DNA of 64,000 nt from Mycolicibacterium neworleansense (GTDB lineage Bacteria > Actinomycetota > Actinomycetes > Mycobacteriales > Mycobacteriaceae): assembly GCF_001245615.1 (NCBI RefSeq), contig NZ_CWKH01000001.1:2728001-2792000 (forward strand), read 5' to 3'. A program made the position numbers and the translations under genes. The stretch's first letter is position 1. Each line of letters begins with the position of its first letter. The notes under the pieces were generated by a model. That model saw only the letters and a list, made by a program, of their open reading frames with translations. It ran no database searches and had not been told where the DNA came from. Of this stretch, positions 53,433 to 63,941 are shown in pieces.

Positions 53433-54569
53433 ATGGATGTGCAGGAAAGGGATAAGGAAACCGTCGCGCCGAAGAATCCGACGAGTCCGGCGAGGAACCG
53501 CACGAACCGAACGACGCGAGCGACCATCATCGGCGGACTGGCAACCGGTTTGGCCACCCTGTCGATGAGCGCCATCGGATCCGCGAATGCATCATGCGTT
53601 TCGTTCAGCGGATTCGGCATCGGCGGCGGCTGCCAGAGTTCTTTCGGAAGTTTTGCCCTCGTCATCGGTAGTGGGCAGGCAACCGCCAATGGATTTCTCA
53701 CGGCCGCGATATCGACGGGCAGTCAAACCACTTCGTCGACCGACGGCCTCCTGTCCCTCGCCTATGCGGGTGGCACGGGTTCCTCGGCCACCACCCTTGG
53801 CGCGCTGAATTTCGCGGCCGCCGGATTCGGCTTCGAAGGACCACTCGGCGTCGGCTCGAATATCAGCGCGGTAGCAGGCCTCAGCCCCTCCGATGTCCTC
53901 AATCTCGCATTCAACGTCGGGGCTGCGGAGGCGGGCACCACCAACGAGACCCGGGCGGGCAACGGCGCGTTCAATATCGCCGGGAACTTCCTCGGCACTT
54001 CCACGGTCAGCGGACCACAGCCGAACAAGAACATGCTGGTGCAGGCAACCGGTTTCGGCAATGCTGCGCTGACCGCGTTCGGCAACCGCAACCTGGTATC
54101 GGCAATGGGCACGCTCAACGCCGCGATCAACATGGGCAGCCCGGTCGGCTTCCCCAACGGCAGCGACAACCAGGTCAGTGCGGGCACCCCAGATCGCAAT
54201 GCCCTGCTGAGTCTGGCGTTCAACGGAAGTGGCGCAGAGTCCGTCGTCCGCGCGGTCGGAGGCCCGTTCGCGGTCGCCGCGACGCTGTTCCGCCCCATTC
54301 ATGCCGAGGCCATCCAGAACGGCCCTGGCATCACCATCCGGACACCGTCCAACCCGACGGGCGTGACCAGCACCCTGCACACCAAGACAACCCAAGAACG
54401 TCAGAATGCCCGCAACACAGTCACCGAGCGGATCACGAACTCGCTCAAGAAGACCCGCGACGCCGTTGGCAACGCCACACGGCGCCTCAACACCAAGGAC
54501 TCGGAAGCGAACAGCACCGCCAGGAAGGCGAAAGCCGGCGCCACGAAGCCTGCGGACGACAAGGACTGA
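53433..54569 (+). CDS. Secreted Gly/Ala/Asn-rich low-complexity protein
   Basis: 378 residues. A positively charged N-terminus, a hydrophobic core (about 30-48) and SANA-S give a signal peptidase site near residue 53. The mature part (about 55-295) is built of loosely repeated short blocks such as GFGNAALTAFGNRN, GNGAFNIAGNFLG and LLSLAYAGGTGSSA, rich in Gly, Ala, Asn, Ser and Thr. The C-terminus (about 310-378) is Lys/Arg/Thr-rich and disordered (KKTRDAVGNATRRLNTKD). GGAGGGGG precedes the ATG. No family recognised; the composition recalls PE-PGRS-like or surface-exposed mycobacterial proteins. Function unknown. Confidence 0.7.
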   Translation: MDVQERDKETVAPKNPTSPARNRTNRTTRATIIGGLATGLATLSMSAIGSANASCVSFSGFGIGGGCQSSFGSFALVIGSGQATANGFLTAAISTGSQTTSSTDGLLSLAYAGGTGSSATTLGALNFAAAGFGFEGPLGVGSNISAVAGLSPSDVLNLAFNVGAAEAGTTNETRAGNGAFNIAGNFLGTSTVSGPQPNKNMLVQATGFGNAALTAFGNRNLVSAMGTLNAAINMGSPVGFPNGSDNQVSAGTPDRNALLSLAFNGSGAESVVRAVGGPFAVAATLFRPIHAEAIQNGPGITIRTPSNPTGVTSTLHTKTTQERQNARNTVTERITNSLKKTRDAVGNATRRLNTKDSEANSTARKAKAGATKPADDKD

Positions 54570-54580
54570 CGGTAGGCAGC

Positions 54581-54622
54581 AGGCGGGGCGGCCCCGGATC
54601 CCATCCGGAAGCCGCCCCGCCT
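54581..54622. terminator. Bidirectional terminator between the secreted-protein gene and icd2
   Basis: AGGCGGGGCGGC (54581-54592) pairs with GCCGCCCCGCCT (54611-54622), and inner CGGAT/ATCCG (54595-54599, 54603-54607) extends the stem. It lies in the 60-bp gap between two convergent genes. Confidence 0.75.
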
Positions 54623-54629
54623 GTGCTGT

Positions 54630-56870
<2,241 letters not shown>

Positions 56871-57438
56871 GGTTGCTCTCCCGGCGTCAGTCTGGGTTCG
56901 ACGAGGATCACTCGTTGTTACCCGCGGTTATTCGCTGCTCTGTATCGCGGGCCAGACTACAAGGGCGCGGACCGCGGCGAAGGAGCAGCTTTCATTACTG
57001 ACCAGTAACTTTGGGTTACGGCGAGCCGTCCAGCACCCCGGCGCGCCCATCGAACTGAACACGTTTCAGTCCTACCCGCGCAGATCCGGCAAACACTCCG
57101 CAGAACCGACTGGCACCGCGTCAGCGCGTTGCGATAAGCTGCAGGCCGGTCATGAGTGTCAGCATCAAGCCCCGGCTTGCTGGCCGGCAACCCTCCAACC
57201 GCGGTGGGGTGCCCCGGGTGATGACCAGGTTGAGCAGCTGTACGCAGCTGTAAGGCAAGCGCGGGTCCGAAGGTACGGGCCCCCAGACAGACAGGGAAAC
57301 CTGATGGAGGCCAGCCATGTGTATGTGTCCGTGAACCCAAGGTGTCAGCCCATCGTCATCGATGGCATGCCCGACGCCCGGTAGCCGACCGCACTTCCCC
57401 TACCTTCCTCATCCCCTTCACGGAGGAGAAACCAAGCC
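56871..57438. other. Long intergenic/leader region between icd2 and metC
   Basis: 568 bp without a protein gene. It contains the icd2 upstream region, the SAM-IV riboswitch (57148-57267) and a roughly 170-base leader after it with GGAGGAG (57423-57429) before metC. GATAAG at 57133-57138 could be the -10 element of the riboswitch transcript. Small frames in the leader have no support. Confidence 0.7.
57148..57267 (+). promoter_or_regulatory. SAM-IV riboswitch upstream of metC
   Basis: The run GGTCATGAGTG (57148-57158), AGCATCAAGCCCCGGCTTGC, GGCAACCCTCCAACCGCGGT, GGGGTGCC and GGGTGATGACCAGGTTGAG follows the actinobacterial SAM-IV consensus in order. GGTCAT pairs with ATGACC as P1. A downstream hairpin (CAGCTGTACGCAGCTG) and GCAAGCGCGGGTC complete the pseudoknot region. 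S-adenosylmethionine binding should lower metC-metX expression. Confidence 0.9.
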
Positions 57439-58770
57439 ATGACAAACCCCGAAGACGTCGCGAACTGGTCATTCGAGACCAAGCAGGTCCACGCCGGTCA
57501 GAGCCCCGACGCCGCCACCAAGGCACGGGCCCTGCCGATCTACCAGACCACCTCGTACACCTTCGACAGCACCGACCACGCCGCGGCACTGTTCGGGCTG
57601 GCGGAGCCGGGCAACATCTACACCCGTATCGGCAACCCCACCACTGACGTCGTCGAGCAGCGCATCGCCGCGCTCGAAGGCGGCGTGGCCGCACTGCTGC
57701 TGTCCTCGGGCCAGGCCGCCGAGACCTTCGCGATCCTCAACCTCGCCGGCGCCGGCGACCACATCGTGTCCAGTCCTCGCCTCTACGGCGGCACGTACAA
57801 CCTGTTCCACTACACGCTGCCCAAGCTGGGCATCGAGGTCAGCTTCGTCGAAGATCCCGACAGCCTGGACAGCTGGCGCGCGGCCGTGCGGCCGAACACC
57901 AAGGCCTTCTTCGCCGAGACCATCTCCAACCCTCAAATAGATGTGCTCGACATTCCTGGTGTGTCCGCCGTGGCACACGAGAACGGTGTCCCGCTGATCG
58001 TCGACAACACGATCGCCACGCCGTACCTGATCCAGCCGATCGCGCTCGGCGCCGACATCGTGGTGCACTCGGCGACCAAGTACCTGGGCGGCCACGGCTC
58101 GGCGATCGCCGGTGTGATCGTCGACGGCGGCACCTTCGACTGGACCAACGGCAAGTTCCCCGGTTTCACCGAGCCGGACCCCAGCTACCACGGCGTGGTC
58201 TTCGCCGAGCTGGGTGCGCCGGCCTACGCGCTCAAGGCACGGGTGCAGCTGCTGCGCGACCTGGGCAGCGCCATCTCCCCGTTCAACGCCTTTTTGATCG
58301 CCCAGGGATTGGAAACGCTGTCCCTGCGTGTTGAACGCCATGTGGCCAACGCACAGAAGGTCGCCGAGTATCTCGCCGGACATTCCGACGTCACCTCGGT
58401 GAACTACGCCGGGCTCCCCACCTCGCCCTGGTACGAGCTGGGCCGGACGATCGCCCCGAAGGGCACCGGCGCCGTGCTGGCCTTCGAGCTGGCCGGTGGG
58501 GTGGAAGCAGGCAAGGCATTCGTCAACGCCCTGACGCTGCACAGCCACGTCGCCAACATCGGCGATGTGCGCTCACTCGTCATCCACCCGGCCTCGACAA
58601 CTCACCAGCAGCTCTCCCCCGAGGAGCAGCTGTCCACCGGCGTCACGCCGGGTCTGGTGCGGTTGGCCGTCGGTATCGAGGGCATCGACGACATCCTGGC
58701 CGATCTGGAGCAGGGGTTCGCCGCTGCCCGTCCGTTCAGCGGCGTGCCGCAGACTGCGGCGACGGTGTAG
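57439..58770 (+). CDS. metC: O-acetylhomoserine sulfhydrylase
   Basis: 443-residue PLP enzyme of the Cys/Met metabolism family, making homocysteine from O-acetylhomoserine and sulfide. Lys214 in HSATKYLGGHG binds PLP. YTRIGNPTTDVVEQRIAALEGG and SSGQAAETFAILNL are characteristic of the MetY/MetZ branch. The mycobacterial gene (Rv3340) is traditionally called metC, although the reaction is sulfhydrylation. It is 18 bp from metX and under the SAM-IV riboswitch. Confidence 0.94.
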   Translation: MTNPEDVANWSFETKQVHAGQSPDAATKARALPIYQTTSYTFDSTDHAAALFGLAEPGNIYTRIGNPTTDVVEQRIAALEGGVAALLLSSGQAAETFAILNLAGAGDHIVSSPRLYGGTYNLFHYTLPKLGIEVSFVEDPDSLDSWRAAVRPNTKAFFAETISNPQIDVLDIPGVSAVAHENGVPLIVDNTIATPYLIQPIALGADIVVHSATKYLGGHGSAIAGVIVDGGTFDWTNGKFPGFTEPDPSYHGVVFAELGAPAYALKARVQLLRDLGSAISPFNAFLIAQGLETLSLRVERHVANAQKVAEYLAGHSDVTSVNYAGLPTSPWYELGRTIAPKGTGAVLAFELAGGVEAGKAFVNALTLHSHVANIGDVRSLVIHPASTTHQQLSPEEQLSTGVTPGLVRLAVGIEGIDDILADLEQGFAAARPFSGVPQTAATV

Positions 58771-58788
58771 GACGGCGAGAGAACCGGC

Positions 58789-59919
58789 ATGACGATCACC
58801 GAAGAACCGCCCGTGTCCACCCTCCCGTTGCCCGCCGAAGGCGAGATCAGCGTGGTGCACATCGGTGCACTGACACTGGAGAACGGCACCGTCCTGCCGG
58901 ATGTGTCGATCGCCGTGCAGCGGTGGGGCGAACTGTCACCCGCGCGCGACAACGTGGTGATGGTGTTGCACGCACTGACCGGTGACTCCCACGTCACGGG
59001 TCCGGCCGGCGACGGTCATCCGACCGCGGGCTGGTGGGACGGGGTGGCCGGGCCGGGCGCCCCGATCGACACCGACCAGTGGTGTGCGATTTCGACGAAC
59101 GTGCTCGGCGGCTGCCGCGGGTCCACCGGCCCCGGCTCGCTCGCCCCCGACGGAAAGCCCTGGGGCTCAAGGTTTCCCCAAATCACGATCCGCGATCAGG
59201 TCGAGGCCGACCGGGCCGCGCTGGCAGCCTTCGGCATCACCGAGGTAGCGGCGGTGGTCGGCGGATCGATGGGTGGAGCACGCGCACTGGAATGGCTCGT
59301 CGGCCATCCCGACGAAGTCCGGGCCGGACTGGTCCTGGCCGTCGGAGCCCGCGCCACCGCCGATCAGATCGGCACCCAGAGCACCCAGGTCGCCGCCATC
59401 AAGGCCGATCCCGACTGGCAGGGCGGGGATTACTACGACACCGACCGGGCCCCGCTGGCCGGCATGGAGATCGCCCGGCGCTTCGCTCACCTGACCTATC
59501 GCGGCGAGGAAGAACTCGACGAGCGGTTCGGCAACGAGGCCCAGGGCGAGGAGGACCCGACCACCGGCGGGCGTTACGGGGTGCAGAGCTACCTGGAGTA
59601 CCAAGGCGGCAAATTGGCGCGGCGGTTCGACCCAGGCACGTACGTGGCCCTCTCGGATGCCTTGTCCACCCACGATGTGGGCCGTGGCCGCGGCGGAGTC
59701 AACAGTGCGCTGCGCGGCTGTCCGGTACCTGTCATCGTCGGCGGGATCACCTCCGACCGGCTCTACCCGATCCGGCTGCAGGAAGAGCTGGCCGAGTTGC
59801 TCCCCGGCTGTAGCGGTCTGGACGTCGTCGATTCGGCATACGGCCACGACGGCTTCCTGGTCGAGACGGAAGTGGTGGGCAAGTTGATCCGCCGCACGCT
59901 GGAGCTGGCACAGCGGTGA
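58789..59919 (+). CDS. metX: Homoserine O-acetyltransferase
   Basis: 376 residues, alpha/beta-hydrolase fold. The acyl-enzyme serine is Ser160 in [14 protein letters not shown], and the catalytic His lies in YGHDGFLVE with the Asp before it. [11 protein letters not shown] and GGCRGSTGP complete the family pattern. It makes O-acetylhomoserine for metC (called metA in M. tuberculosis, Rv3341). Its stop overlaps the next gene's GTG, so three genes form one operon. Confidence 0.94.
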   Translation: MTITEEPPVSTLPLPAEGEISVVHIGALTLENGTVLPDVSIAVQRWGELSPARDNVVMVLHALTGDSHVTGPAGDGHPTAGWWDGVAGPGAPIDTDQWCAISTNVLGGCRGSTGPGSLAPDGKPWGSRFPQITIRDQVEADRAALAAFGITEVAAVVGGSMGGARALEWLVGHPDEVRAGLVLAVGARATADQIGTQSTQVAAIKADPDWQGGDYYDTDRAPLAGMEIARRFAHLTYRGEEELDERFGNEAQGEEDPTTGGRYGVQSYLEYQGGKLARRFDPGTYVALSDALSTHDVGRGRGGVNSALRGCPVPVIVGGITSDRLYPIRLQEELAELLPGCSGLDVVDSAYGHDGFLVETEVVGKLIRRTLELAQR

Positions 59920-60644
59920 GCTCACCCAAGGCGCGTTCCCTGTCCTTCGGCTCAGAAGCCGCAGCATACGAACGCGGCCGGCCGTCGTACCCGCCGGAGG
60001 CGATCGACTGGCTGCTGCCCGAGGGCGCCCACGATGTGCTGGACCTGGGCGCGGGCACCGGCAAGCTGACCACCCGCCTGGTCGAACGCGGGCTGGACGT
60101 GATCGCTGTCGACCCCATCCCGGAAATGCTTGAGCTGCTGTCGAACTCACTGCCGGACACCCCGGCATTGTTGGGCACGGCAGAGGAGATCCCGCTGGCC
60201 GACAACAGCGTCGACGCGGTGCTGGTGGCCCAGGCCTGGCACTGGTTCGACCCCGAGCGGGCTGTCAAGGAGGTCAGCCGGGTGTTGCGGCCCGGGGGCC
60301 GGTTGGGCCTGGTGTGGAACACCCGCGACGAACGGCTGGGCTGGGTCAAGGATCTGGGCCGCATCATCGGCCCCGAACACGACCCGTTCACCAACGAGGT
60401 GACGTTGGCCGAGCCCTTCGGCGAGATCGAACGGCACCAGGTGGAGTGGACGAGTTACCTGACGCCGCAGGCCCTCATCGACCTGGTGGCCTCACGGAGC
60501 TACTGCATCACCTCACCGGAAAAGGTCCGGACCCGGACGCTGGAGCAGGTGCGCGAACTGCTCGCCACGCACCCGGCGCTGGCCAACTCGTCCGGGCTGG
60601 CGCTGCCGTATGTCACGGTCGGTATCCGGGCCACGCTGACCTAG
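59916..60644 (+). CDS. SAM-dependent methyltransferase (Rv3342-like)
   Basis: 242 residues, class I fold. Motif I is [15 protein letters not shown]; the acidic strand end is [21 protein letters not shown] [20 protein letters not shown] and [11 protein letters not shown] are motif II-III segments. The acceptor is unknown. Coupling to metX (GTGA) under a SAM riboswitch suggests that it uses or balances the SAM pool, although its link to methionine synthesis is not proven. It overlaps the convergent HxlR gene by 4 bp. Confidence 0.88.
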   Translation: MSSPKARSLSFGSEAAAYERGRPSYPPEAIDWLLPEGAHDVLDLGAGTGKLTTRLVERGLDVIAVDPIPEMLELLSNSLPDTPALLGTAEEIPLADNSVDAVLVAQAWHWFDPERAVKEVSRVLRPGGRLGLVWNTRDERLGWVKDLGRIIGPEHDPFTNEVTLAEPFGEIERHQVEWTSYLTPQALIDLVASRSYCITSPEKVRTRTLEQVRELLATHPALANSSGLALPYVTVGIRATLT

Positions 60645-61159
60645 TCCGGTGCGGCGACGAATCCGCCGATGAGAGCAGTGCCGGGGCCCGGCCGGGCACC
60701 CGGGCCTGCCGTGGCTGTCGCCGTCGACGCGTCGAGGTCACCCCCGCACTGTGCGCACACGGTCTTTGCCGTGGTGGCGCAGCCACATTCGGTGTGGATG
60801 ATCAAGGCCGGCGGCCCGTCCGCGTCGGCCAGCCACTTGTCCCCCCAGGCGACCAGGGTCGCGATCACCGGGTACAGATCACGCCCCTTGTCGGTGAGCA
60901 CGTACTCGTAGCGCGGCGGCGCGCTCTGATACTGGCGGCGTTCCACCACCGCGTGACGTTCGAGCTCATCGAGACGTGCGGCCAGGATGTTCGACGCGAT
61001 GCCGAGATCGCGCCGGATGTCCTCGAAGCGAGTCATTCCCGCGAACAGGTCGCGCAGAACAAGCGGTGTCCACCGCTGCCCCACCACTTCGACAGCCCGC
61101 GCGATCGAGCACGAGATGTCGCTGAAGGACTGTTTGGGCACCCCTCGACGGTAGTCCAT
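60641..61159 (-). CDS. HxlR-family transcriptional regulator
   Basis: 172 residues. The winged helix includes CSIARAVEVVGQRWTPLVLR, FAGMTRFEDIRRDLGIASNI, LAARLDELERHAVVERRQY and YVLTDKGRDLYPVI. The conserved N-terminal Cys of HxlR redox sensors (SDISCSIARA) is present. The C-terminus adds HTECGCATTAKTVCAQCGGD, a four-Cys cluster likely to bind zinc, then a Pro/Gly/Ala tail. It is divergent from the SnoaL gene, with two operator-like repeats between. Confidence 0.87.
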   Translation of the reverse strand: MDYRRGVPKQSFSDISCSIARAVEVVGQRWTPLVLRDLFAGMTRFEDIRRDLGIASNILAARLDELERHAVVERRQYQSAPPRYEYVLTDKGRDLYPVIATLVAWGDKWLADADGPPALIIHTECGCATTAKTVCAQCGGDLDASTATATAGPGARPGPGTALIGGFVAAPD

Positions 61160-61203
61160 TGCAATTCACAATGGACTGCGGTTGAGTGGGTTGCGAATCG
61201 CAA
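61159..61203. promoter_or_regulatory. Two HxlR operator-like repeats
   Basis: TTGCAATTCACAA (61159-61171) and TTGCGAATCGCAA (61191-61203) share the form TTGCRAWTCRCAA and start 32 bp apart, three turns. The second is a perfect palindrome extended to GGTTGCGAATCGCAACC (61189-61205). They cover both gene starts. Confidence 0.65.
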
Positions 61204-61221
61204 CCTAGGTGAGGACAGGGC

Positions 61222-61641
61222 ATGACAACGACTACCGACTCGGTCGCCGCGTTCTGCGAGGCCACCCGGACCAACGACCTCGACGCACTCATCGCGACCC
61301 TCGCGCCCGACGCCGAGCTGATCTCGCCGCTTTCCGGGCGGATGGTGTTCCGGGGCCACGACGACCTGCGCCGGCTACTCGGTGCCGTGTACGGCGGACT
61401 GCATGACCTGATCTGGCGGGAAGTGATCGGCGACGGCCCGACCCGAGTCGCGATCAGCGAGGGCCGCGTCGCGGGCGTGGCCATCACCGACGCGCTGGTT
61501 TTCGAACTCGATGGCAGCGGGCAGATCCGGCGCCTGCGCCCACACCTGCGGCCGTGGCTCGCGACCACCGTGTTCGCCATGCTGCTCGGACCGAAGATCG
61601 CCCGCCATCCCGGCGTCCTGCGCCGCGCCCTCAGGCACTGA
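61222..61641 (+). CDS. SnoaL-like/NTF2-fold protein
   Basis: 139 residues. The cone-shaped NTF2 barrel is suggested by AAFCEATRTNDLDALIATLA, DAELISPLSGRMVFRGHDDL, RRLLGAVYGGLHDLIWREVI and DALVFELDGSGQIRRLRPHL. Members are isomerases, cyclases or ligand-binding proteins; no catalytic set is evident. Probably controlled by the divergent HxlR regulator. It overlaps the end of the convergent flavin monooxygenase by 11 bp. Confidence 0.8.
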   Translation: MTTTTDSVAAFCEATRTNDLDALIATLAPDAELISPLSGRMVFRGHDDLRRLLGAVYGGLHDLIWREVIGDGPTRVAISEGRVAGVAITDALVFELDGSGQIRRLRPHLRPWLATTVFAMLLGPKIARHPGVLRRALRH

Positions 61642-63163
61642 GGGCGGCGTCCTCGGCCTCCGGCCCGAACCAGCGGTCCAGAGCCGCACGTAGACCTGTC
61701 CCGTCGAATTCGTCTGCCGCCCAGGCGACGTAGCCGTCGGGACGGATCAGCAGTGCCGCGGCAGGTCGGTCGGCGACGGTCGCCTCGACGACGTCGAGCC
61801 GGTCACGCCGGCCGTCGACGACATCTCGGTATCCGCCCGAAAGATCAAGCAGCAGCGGTCGGCCCGAGTGCAGCAGCTGGGCAATCCGGCGCCCGTCGTC
61901 AAGCACGAAATCCGGGACGAAGTATCCGGACAGCCTGTGCTCATCGCCGACGTCGTAGCGGACATCGGAACCGGACAGCACTCCGGCGATGTGCGCCGAA
62001 CCGTCCGGTGTCGCCAACAGCTCGCCGAAAAGTGTCCGCAGTGCGGTCACCTCGGGCCCGGCGGCCATGAGCGCGGCCTGGGCCATGGAGTGCATCATCA
62101 CCCGCTGGCCGGCCGGCCAGCGCTCGCCGTGATAGCTGTCCAACAGGCCCTCAGGCGCCCAACCCTGCACGGCGGCGGCCAGTTTCCAGCCCAGATTCAT
62201 CGCGTCCTGCATGCCCAGGTTCAACCCCGGCCCGCCCATGGCCGAATGCACATGGGCCGCATCCCCCACCAGGAAGACATTGCCGGTGCGGTACTGCGCG
62301 GCCTGACGGGTGTTCTGGCCGTTGATCCGCCGCAACGCATGCGGCCCCGGCCAGTTCGGCGGTTCCAGCGGTAGGCCGGCACCGACGACCCGCTTCACAC
62401 TCTCGCGCAGTTCATCGACGGTCAACTCGGGAGCGTCATCCGGGAGAATGGAGCCGTACTCGATGGTCCCCACCATCGACCGACCTGGCTGGAACTCGGC
62501 ATAGATGAGCACCCCGCCGTCGAACCTATTGTGTCCAAATGGGATTCGACCGATCCCGGGCACGTTCAATCCTCCGTCACTGCTACGGAGTCGCTCGGGC
62601 AGGCTGACGTGGGCCACGCGGGCGACCACCTCGGTGGTCAGCCCGGGAAACTCGATGCCGGCCTTCTTCCGCACCGGAGAGCGGCCGCCGTCGGCGCCGA
62701 CGAGATAGGTGGCCGGCAGCTGGTAGCCGCCCTCCGCCGAGGAGACAGTCAAGACGACGCCGTCGGGCACCTGCTCGAAATCGGTGAGTTCATGCCCCCA
62801 CCGGATTTCGACCCCGAGGCCCTGCACCCAGTCCACCAGTTGGCGTACCACCTGGGGTTGTTGGATCAACATGCCGTACATCGGATTGTCCGCGACGTCC
62901 ACGAACGGCACCTGCATGCCCGCGAAGATGTAGCCGGCCATCGGCTCCGGCGCCTGGTCGACCCCGCTGAGCGTCTGGTACAGGCCGCGCAGATCGAGCA
63001 CTCGATTCGCCTGTCCGACAATGCCGTTGGCCTTGAGCTCAGCGCTGGGTCCGGGTAATTGCTCCAACACCACGGGTCGCACCCCGGCCAGGGCCAGCTC
63101 CCCGGCCACCAACAGGCCGTTGGGCCCGGCACCCGAGATGACGACATCGATCCGATCTGTCAT
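61631..63163 (-). CDS. Class A FAD monooxygenase (rifampicin-monooxygenase/aromatic-hydroxylase-like)
   Basis: 510 residues. Motifs: VVISGAGPNGLLVAGELAL (GxGxxG at 11-16), the DG motif LVGADGGRSPVRKKAG, the second FAD motif FLVGDAAHVHSAMGGPGLNL, and a C-terminal thioredoxin-like domain (about 390-510) without Cys. This is the architecture of RIFMO, PgaE and MhpA. A drug or aromatic polyketide substrate is likely, with hydroxylation as the reaction. The ATG at 63163 overlaps the TetR stop (ATGA), so it is in the TetR operon and drug-inducible control is expected. True rifampicin activity cannot be concluded from motifs. Confidence 0.87.
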   Translation of the reverse strand: MTDRIDVVISGAGPNGLLVAGELALAGVRPVVLEQLPGPSAELKANGIVGQANRVLDLRGLYQTLSGVDQAPEPMAGYIFAGMQVPFVDVADNPMYGMLIQQPQVVRQLVDWVQGLGVEIRWGHELTDFEQVPDGVVLTVSSAEGGYQLPATYLVGADGGRSPVRKKAGIEFPGLTTEVVARVAHVSLPERLRSSDGGLNVPGIGRIPFGHNRFDGGVLIYAEFQPGRSMVGTIEYGSILPDDAPELTVDELRESVKRVVGAGLPLEPPNWPGPHALRRINGQNTRQAAQYRTGNVFLVGDAAHVHSAMGGPGLNLGMQDAMNLGWKLAAAVQGWAPEGLLDSYHGERWPAGQRVMMHSMAQAALMAAGPEVTALRTLFGELLATPDGSAHIAGVLSGSDVRYDVGDEHRLSGYFVPDFVLDDGRRIAQLLHSGRPLLLDLSGGYRDVVDGRRDRLDVVEATVADRPAAALLIRPDGYVAWAADEFDGTGLRAALDRWFGPEAEDAALSA

Positions 63164-63783
63164 TTGTTCCCTCCTGGTTCAGGCAGGCCGGCGGCCACCG
63201 CCGCGAACCCCTTACGAAGCAATTCGGCGAAAGCTACTGGCGGATCGGCATTTCCGTACTCGTCCATCGCCGCGTCGCCGACCGCGCGCACCACGGCAGC
63301 CACCAGCCGTGGATACATGTCGCGTTCCGGGTCGGTCCCGGTCCGCTCAGCGATCGCCGCTACCCACTCGTCGTTCAAGCCCCGGAAAGTGGCGTCGCGG
63401 ATTTCCGGGATCATCAGCAGTTTGCGGACCTCGGCCAGCTGCCGGCGGGTCGGTATTGCGTTCTCTTCACCGTAGACGTCGGACATGTCGTCGCCCAACG
63501 GTTTAATCACCGATTCGGTGATGGCCGTCCACAGCGGTTCGTCGGCCGGGCGCGAACGCAGCAGGTCGATGCTGCGGCGCATACGTTCCTGTTGCCGATA
63601 CCCCAGCGCGTCGTACTTGCCGGCGAAGTAGTTGGTGAACGTACGCAACGAGACACCGGCGAGGTTGGCGATGTCCTCACGGGTGACGTTCTCCAGTCCC
63701 CGCTCGAACGCCAAGCTCAGGGCGGCATCGCTCAGGGCCCTCCGCGTATCGAGCTTCTTGCGTTCTCGCAGTCCTGGCTCCAT
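63160..63783 (-). CDS. TetR-family repressor of the flavin monooxygenase operon
   Basis: 207 residues. HTH: ALSDAALSLAFERGLENVTR, EDIANLAGVSLRTFTNYFAG and KYDAL (about 20-63). The C-terminal region includes LRKGFAAVAAGLPEPG. The ATG at 63783 (MEPGLRERKKLDTRR) is taken because the earlier in-frame start at 63819 lies within the operators. It is autogenously placed first in the operon, with two tandem operator copies directly upstream. Confidence 0.88.
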   Translation of the reverse strand: MEPGLRERKKLDTRRALSDAALSLAFERGLENVTREDIANLAGVSLRTFTNYFAGKYDALGYRQQERMRRSIDLLRSRPADEPLWTAITESVIKPLGDDMSDVYGEENAIPTRRQLAEVRKLLMIPEIRDATFRGLNDEWVAAIAERTGTDPERDMYPRLVAAVVRAVGDAAMDEYGNADPPVAFAELLRKGFAAVAAGLPEPGGNK

Positions 63784-63798
63784 GCCCTCACGATAGAC

Positions 63799-63836
63799 GC
63801 AATATTGCCTACTGGGCAATATTGCCTCCTGGGCAA
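63799..63836. promoter_or_regulatory. Tandem TetR operators upstream of the TetR-monooxygenase operon
   Basis: TTGCCTACTGGGCAA (63805-63819) and TTGCCTCCTGGGCAA (63822-63836) are palindromes with arms TTGCC/GGCAA, 17 bp apart. GCAATATTGC also occurs twice (63799-63808, 63816-63825), so palindromes interlock. They begin 16 bp upstream of the start codon. Confidence 0.75.
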
Positions 63837-63905
63837 CTCCTGTGAGATCCGCGGCCCCCGAAATTGGGTTGAAGCTTTCGGAGAATTTCCCCTAGCGTGG
63901 CCTCC

Positions 63906-63941
63906 ATGTCGGTGACCTACATCCGCTTGCGCATCAGGTAG
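63906..63941 (+). CDS. Possible 11-residue leader peptide at the window edge
   Basis: ATG at 63906 opens MSVTYIRLRIR with TAG at 63939-63941. Small Arg-rich leader frames are found upstream of transport operons in actinobacteria. The following gene lies beyond the window, and no ribosome site is clear. Weakly supported. Confidence 0.25.
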   Translation: MSVTYIRLRIR

